Assembly (NCBI RefSeq): GCF_900766215.1
Contig: NZ_CAAFUQ010000082.1
Coordinates: forward strand, 1 to 26,215
Length of the DNA stretch: 26,215 bases
Direction of reading: 5' to 3'
From: an uncultured Finegoldia sp.
Lineage (GTDB): Bacteria; Bacillota; Clostridia; Tissierellales; Peptoniphilaceae
The notes below the pieces were generated by a model. The model was given only the letters and a program-made list of their open reading frames with translations. It had not been told where the DNA came from and did not search any database. Below are positions 22,807 through 26,215 of the stretch, one piece after another (the first letter of the stretch is position 1; each line of letters opens with the position of its first letter). The position numbers and the translations under genes were made by a program.

Positions 22807-24720
22807 ATGATTCTAATAGGCGCAAAAGATTTGGAAAAATCTTTCTTAGACAAAAGCATTTTAGAAAATGTGACTTTTAATATTAACGACAATGATAAAA
22901 TTGGAATCATAGGAATAAATGGTGCAGGTAAGTCAACTTTGTTCAATATTCTCACAGGAGAATTGTCCAAAGATGGTGGGGATTTGTTCATCAAAAATGA
23001 TCTAAAAATCGGATACTTAAAACAGCACAACTCATTTGACTCAACTAATACTTTGTACGAAGAATGTTTGAGTGTGTTTTCAGAAGTTTTAAGATTAGAA
23101 GGAAAACTTCGCGAATACGAAAATCAAATGAAAGATGCTGAAGATTTGGAAGATTTGATGAACAAATACCATCGTGATTTGGAGAGATTTGAATCGATGG
23201 GTGGATATCTTTACGATTCTGAAATCAAAGGAACATTAAAAGGTTTGGGATTTTTGGATGAAGATTTGGATAAAAATGTCACTAATTTCAGCGGTGGTCA
23301 AAAATCCAGAATAATGCTAGCAAAACTTCTTCTTCAAAAATGTGATGTTTTGTTACTTGACGAGCCTACCAACCATTTGGATATCAAAGCTATCGAGTTT
23401 TTGGAAACTTTTCTGAAAAATTACAAGGGCGCTTGTGTTATTATATCCCACGACAGATATTTTTTAGATGGTATCGTAAATAGGATTTTTCATATGGAAA
23501 ATAGGAGTATTAAAACCTATGAAACAGACTACACTGGCTTTATGAAACAAAGAAAAATCTACATGGATATCCAACGAAAAACATACGAAAATCAACAACG
23601 TGAGTACAAAAGACAGCTTGAGATAGTCGAAAAGTACACTAGCACTGATAATGCGAAGAAAAATAAACAAGGACAATCCAGAAAAAAACTCTTAGACAAA
23701 ATGAAGTTGATGGATAAGCCGACATACGACGATGGAACATTTGGAATCAAATTCAAAATTTCTTCACCAAGTGGCAAGGACGTTTTAATGGTTGACGATT
23801 TATCCAAAGAAATCGACGGAAGACTTATATTTAACAACTGCAATTTAGATATATATAAGGAAGAAAGAGTTGGGTTAATCGGGGCAAATGGAGTTGGAAA
23901 GACGACTTTATTTAATATTATTACTAAAAAATTAAAACCAACTTCTGGTAAATTCAGACTTGGCTCCAATGTTAATATCGGATATTTTGACCAAGAGCAG
24001 ATGTATTTGAACGACAAAAATACAATTATCGATGAAATTTGGGATGAATATCCTAAAATGACTCACTACGAAATCAGAAGTGCTCTTGCTATTATGAATT
24101 TTGTTGGAGATGATATCTTCAAACTGATTGAAGATTTAAGTGGTGGAGAAAAGGCTCGTGTATCGTTATTGAAGTTGATGCTTTCAAAATCAAATTTTTT
24201 ATTACTGGATGAACCTACTAACCACTTGGACATTGACTCAAAGGAAAGTTTGGAAGATTCTTTAATAAATTATGAGGGTACGGTTTTTGTAATTAGCCAC
24301 GATAGATATTTTTTAAATAGAGTTTGTGATAAAATTATTGTATTAGAAAAAGACAAAGCGACGACTTATCTTGGAAATTACGATTATTATCAAGAAAAAA
24401 TAAATGATTCTAAAACAGATGAAACAGAAGAAAGTTTGAACAAAACTGCCGCTGTTAAGGAAAAGAAAAAACAACGAGCTATTACTAATAATCTTAAAAA
24501 ATTAAGGAAACAAATCGAGACTATCGAATCAAATATTGATAAAATTGATGAGAGAATCAAAGAAATTGAAGATATTTTTTGTCAAAATGACATTTACGAT
24601 GATCCTCAAAAAATTCTTCAATTAAATGAAGAATTGGAAAATCTTAATGCTGAGAAAAATTCTTTGTATTCAGATTGGGAAGATAAACAATTGGAATACG
24701 AAGATTTTGATAAAAATTAA
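22807..24720 (+). CDS. ABC-F family ATPase (duplicated ABC domains, no membrane part)
   Basis: A 637-residue cytoplasmic ATPase with two ABC domains. The first has Walker A GINGAGKST (36-44), signature FSGGQ (161-165) and Walker B LLLDEPTNH (182-190). The second has GANGVGKTT (359-367), signature LSGGE (444-448) and a second DEPTNHLD. The charged linker between them (about 240-320) is the P-site-tRNA-interaction region of this family. A Lys/Glu-rich coiled coil runs from about 540 to the end. The C-terminal coil and length suggest a YdiF/Uup-like housekeeping factor acting on stalled ribosomes. An antibiotic-resistance role cannot be excluded, but nothing here points to it. Confidence 0.92.
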   Translation: MILIGAKDLEKSFLDKSILENVTFNINDNDKIGIIGINGAGKSTLFNILTGELSKDGGDLFIKNDLKIGYLKQHNSFDSTNTLYEECLSVFSEVLRLEGKLREYENQMKDAEDLEDLMNKYHRDLERFESMGGYLYDSEIKGTLKGLGFLDEDLDKNVTNFSGGQKSRIMLAKLLLQKCDVLLLDEPTNHLDIKAIEFLETFLKNYKGACVIISHDRYFLDGIVNRIFHMENRSIKTYETDYTGFMKQRKIYMDIQRKTYENQQREYKRQLEIVEKYTSTDNAKKNKQGQSRKKLLDKMKLMDKPTYDDGTFGIKFKISSPSGKDVLMVDDLSKEIDGRLIFNNCNLDIYKEERVGLIGANGVGKTTLFNIITKKLKPTSGKFRLGSNVNIGYFDQEQMYLNDKNTIIDEIWDEYPKMTHYEIRSALAIMNFVGDDIFKLIEDLSGGEKARVSLLKLMLSKSNFLLLDEPTNHLDIDSKESLEDSLINYEGTVFVISHDRYFLNRVCDKIIVLEKDKATTYLGNYDYYQEKINDSKTDETEESLNKTAAVKEKKKQRAITNNLKKLRKQIETIESNIDKIDERIKEIEDIFCQNDIYDDPQKILQLNEELENLNAEKNSLYSDWEDKQLEYEDFDKN

Positions 24721-24731
24721 GGAGGGAAAAC

Positions 24732-26039
24732 TTGGATTTTTTAGAAAAAAGATTTCGTCTAACTGAGAAAAAAACAGATGTTAAGACGGAATTAATGGCA
24801 GGATTTACCACATTTATGACTATGAGTTATATCTTAGCAGTAAATCCACAAATGTTGAGCCAAACTGGAATGGACAAGGGCGGAGTTTTCACGGCTAGTG
24901 TCGTTTCCAGTATTATCGCTATGGTTTGTATGGCTTTTTTGGCTAACTTACCATTCGGATTGGCACCAGGTATGGGACTTAATGCATTTTTTACATTTAC
25001 AGTTGTTAAAACACTAGGCTATACTTGGCAATTTGCTTTGACTGCAGTATTTTTGGAAGGTATTGTATTTTTAATTCTTTCATTATTTAAAGTAAGAGAA
25101 ATGATTTTTGATGCGATTCCAATTAACTTAAAAAAAGCAGTTAGCTGTGGAATTGGACTTTTCATAGCGCTAGTTGGTTTGGTAAATTCAGGAATTATTT
25201 TGCAAGGTGAAGGTACTGTTTTACAATTGGGAAATCTCTTGAACAGAGAAAGCGTAGTATTTATTGTAGGATTATTCATTATCGCTTTACTTTTGGCTAG
25301 AGAAATCAAAGGTGCGTTGATGTATGGGATTTTGGCTTCTACGATTTTAGCTTTAATTTTGGGAGTGTCAAAATACCAAGGCGGATCTCCAATTACATTG
25401 CCACCTTCACTTGCACCTGTTGCATTTAAAATTCAATTCGACAAAATATTTACTTTTGATATGTTCACAGTAGTATTCACATTCTTATTTGTAGATATTT
25501 TTGATACGGTTGGAACTTTGGTTGGAGTTAGTGCAAAAGCTGGTATGTTAGATGAACAAGGAAAATTAAAAGAAGCATCTCCTGCATTATTAGCAGACGC
25601 GATTGGAACAACAGCTGGAGCTTTGCTTGGTACAAGTACAGTAACTACATTTGTTGAATCGGCATCAGGAGTTGCAGAAGGTGGAAGAACTGGTCTAACA
25701 GCTTTGTCAACAGCATTCTTTTTCTTTCTAAGCTTATTCTTGTTCCCGATTTTTGGAATGATTCCTGCACAAGCAACAGGACCTGCATTGGTAATCGTAG
25801 GATTATTCATGTTAAGTTCTATAAAAGAAATCGACTTTTACGATTATTCTGAAGCAATTCCTGCATTCATAACAATAATTGCAATGCCATTTTGTTATTC
25901 AATAGCAGAAGGAATTTCTTTCGGAATGATTAGCTATGTTTTGATAAAATTATTAGCTGGAAAGAGAAAGGACGTTTCGATTTTGATGTATATCTTGGCA
26001 ATTGTATTTGTTTTGAGAATTATATGGCCATTATTTTAG
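24732..26039 (+). CDS. NCS2/AzgA-family purine permease (guanine/hypoxanthine type)
   Basis: A 435-residue membrane protein with about 12-14 hydrophobic segments. It has the AzgA-type motifs: TELMAGFTTFMTMSYILAVNP at the first helix, PFGLAPGMGLNAFF, the FDTVGTLVGV substrate-site helix, and TVTTFVESASGVAEGGRTGL. These proteins import guanine, hypoxanthine or adenine by proton symport; the exact base is not settled by sequence. The start is TTG at 24732, because AAGGAGG at 24719-24725 is correctly spaced only for it and no ATG occurs before the first helix. It lies 11 bases after the ABC-F gene, probably in the lon-yfcE-ABC-F transcript. Confidence 0.93.
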   Translation: MDFLEKRFRLTEKKTDVKTELMAGFTTFMTMSYILAVNPQMLSQTGMDKGGVFTASVVSSIIAMVCMAFLANLPFGLAPGMGLNAFFTFTVVKTLGYTWQFALTAVFLEGIVFLILSLFKVREMIFDAIPINLKKAVSCGIGLFIALVGLVNSGIILQGEGTVLQLGNLLNRESVVFIVGLFIIALLLAREIKGALMYGILASTILALILGVSKYQGGSPITLPPSLAPVAFKIQFDKIFTFDMFTVVFTFLFVDIFDTVGTLVGVSAKAGMLDEQGKLKEASPALLADAIGTTAGALLGTSTVTTFVESASGVAEGGRTGLTALSTAFFFFLSLFLFPIFGMIPAQATGPALVIVGLFMLSSIKEIDFYDYSEAIPAFITIIAMPFCYSIAEGISFGMISYVLIKLLAGKRKDVSILMYILAIVFVLRIIWPLF

Positions 26040-26049
26040 AAAACAAAAG

Positions 26050-26085
26050 AAGTAGTGCATTTTAAAAAAATGTGCTACTTTTTTT
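26050..26085 (+). terminator. Rho-independent terminator after the purine permease
   Basis: AAGTAGTGCAT (26050-26060) pairs with ATGTGCTACTT (26070-26080), with two G-U pairs and added inner A-T pairs, followed by seven T. Confidence 0.85.
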
Positions 26086-26096
26086 ATGCAAAAGTA

Positions 26097-26125
26097 TTTC
26101 AAATTTTAAATTTACGTGTTATAAT
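26097..26125 (+). promoter_or_regulatory. Promoter for a gene beyond the right edge
   Basis: TTTCAA (26097-26102), a 17-base spacer and TATAAT (26120-26125) with an extended -10 TG at 26117-26118. No start codon with a ribosome binding site follows in the remaining 90 bases, so the leader is long or the gene starts outside. Confidence 0.65.
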
Positions 26126-26130
26126 TTTAT

Positions 26131-26144
26131 TGTAAACGATAACA
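26131..26144 (+). promoter_or_regulatory. cre-like operator (candidate CcpA site)
   Basis: TGTAAACGATAACA fits the catabolite-responsive element pattern TGWAARCGYTWWCW at 13 of 14 positions (A instead of Y at position 9). It keeps the central CG and is 10/14 symmetric. It lies 6 bases after the -10, over the expected start point, where CcpA binding usually represses. Confidence 0.5.
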
Positions 26145-26215
26145 TAATTACAGAGAATTCATTTTATTTACATAATTAATCGTTAAAAAGTCAAATAACT
26201 TAGCTATTAAAAAGA

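Noticed and set aside
26176..26196. CtsR-like GTCAAA near the right edge
   Set aside because: Only one half-site is present; CtsR boxes need two spaced heptamers.
1..26215. CRISPR array, prophage, defence system, rRNA operon or origin
   Set aside because: I found no regular spaced repeats, phage or restriction genes, rRNA signatures or DnaA-box clusters on either strand.

Overview
The window is AT-rich, gene-dense chromosomal DNA from a low-GC Gram-positive anaerobe. The gene families (HPr with Ser46, CdaA/CdaR, ClpX/ClpP, a glmS ribozyme, FMN riboswitch-RibU, a RimI-TsaD fusion, FeoA-FeoA-FeoB with a Cys-rich partner) and the strong AGGAGG ribosome binding sites point to the Firmicutes. My best guess is Peptoniphilaceae, in the area of Finegoldia; that is inference from gene content, not a search result. 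Almost everything is core housekeeping. I see no prophage, CRISPR array, defence island or clearly new system. LAYOUT: Positions 1-100 are the end of an IS3-family element (terminal inverted repeat plus the first codons of its leftward OrfA). It lies 35 bases upstream of an HPr gene. Next come cdaA-cdaR (c-di-AMP synthase and its YbbR regulator), a terminator, a new promoter, then glmM and an overlapping MTA/SAH nucleosidase gene. Positions 4479-4878 hold several hairpin terminators around a leftward tRNA-Pro(TGG) with its own promoter. A leftward M18 aminopeptidase follows. Divergent from it is an FMN riboswitch controlling the riboflavin transporter subunit RibU. Positions 7111-9683 form a t6A tRNA-modification operon: tsaE, tsaB and a single ORF fusing RimI to TsaD. 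Leftward glmS has a complete glmS ribozyme leader. Positions 11841-14705 are a ferrous-iron uptake operon (feoA, feoA, feoB and a 46-residue Cys-rich membrane protein). An AraC-type regulator and a secreted protein with cell-wall-binding-type repeats diverge from each other. Positions 16619-22212 are a proteostasis block: trigger factor, clpP, clpX, then lon. The rest is a YfcE-type phosphoesterase, an ABC-F ATPase and a purine (NCS2/AzgA) permease. The right edge has a strong promoter with a cre-like operator at its start point, pointing to a gene outside the window. HOW IT FITS: Several units serve cell-envelope precursor supply and its control. GlmS makes glucosamine-6-P under ribozyme feedback, GlmM turns it into glucosamine-1-P, and CdaA/CdaR make and tune c-di-AMP. 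In other Firmicutes cdaA-cdaR-glmM form one operon and GlmM interacts with CdaA; here the gene order is kept but a terminator and promoter separate glmM. Three cis-regulators stand out: the FMN riboswitch, the glmS ribozyme and the cre-like box. HPr (with the regulatory Ser46) and the cre-like box suggest CcpA-type catabolite control, which remains inference because neither CcpA nor HPr kinase is in the window.
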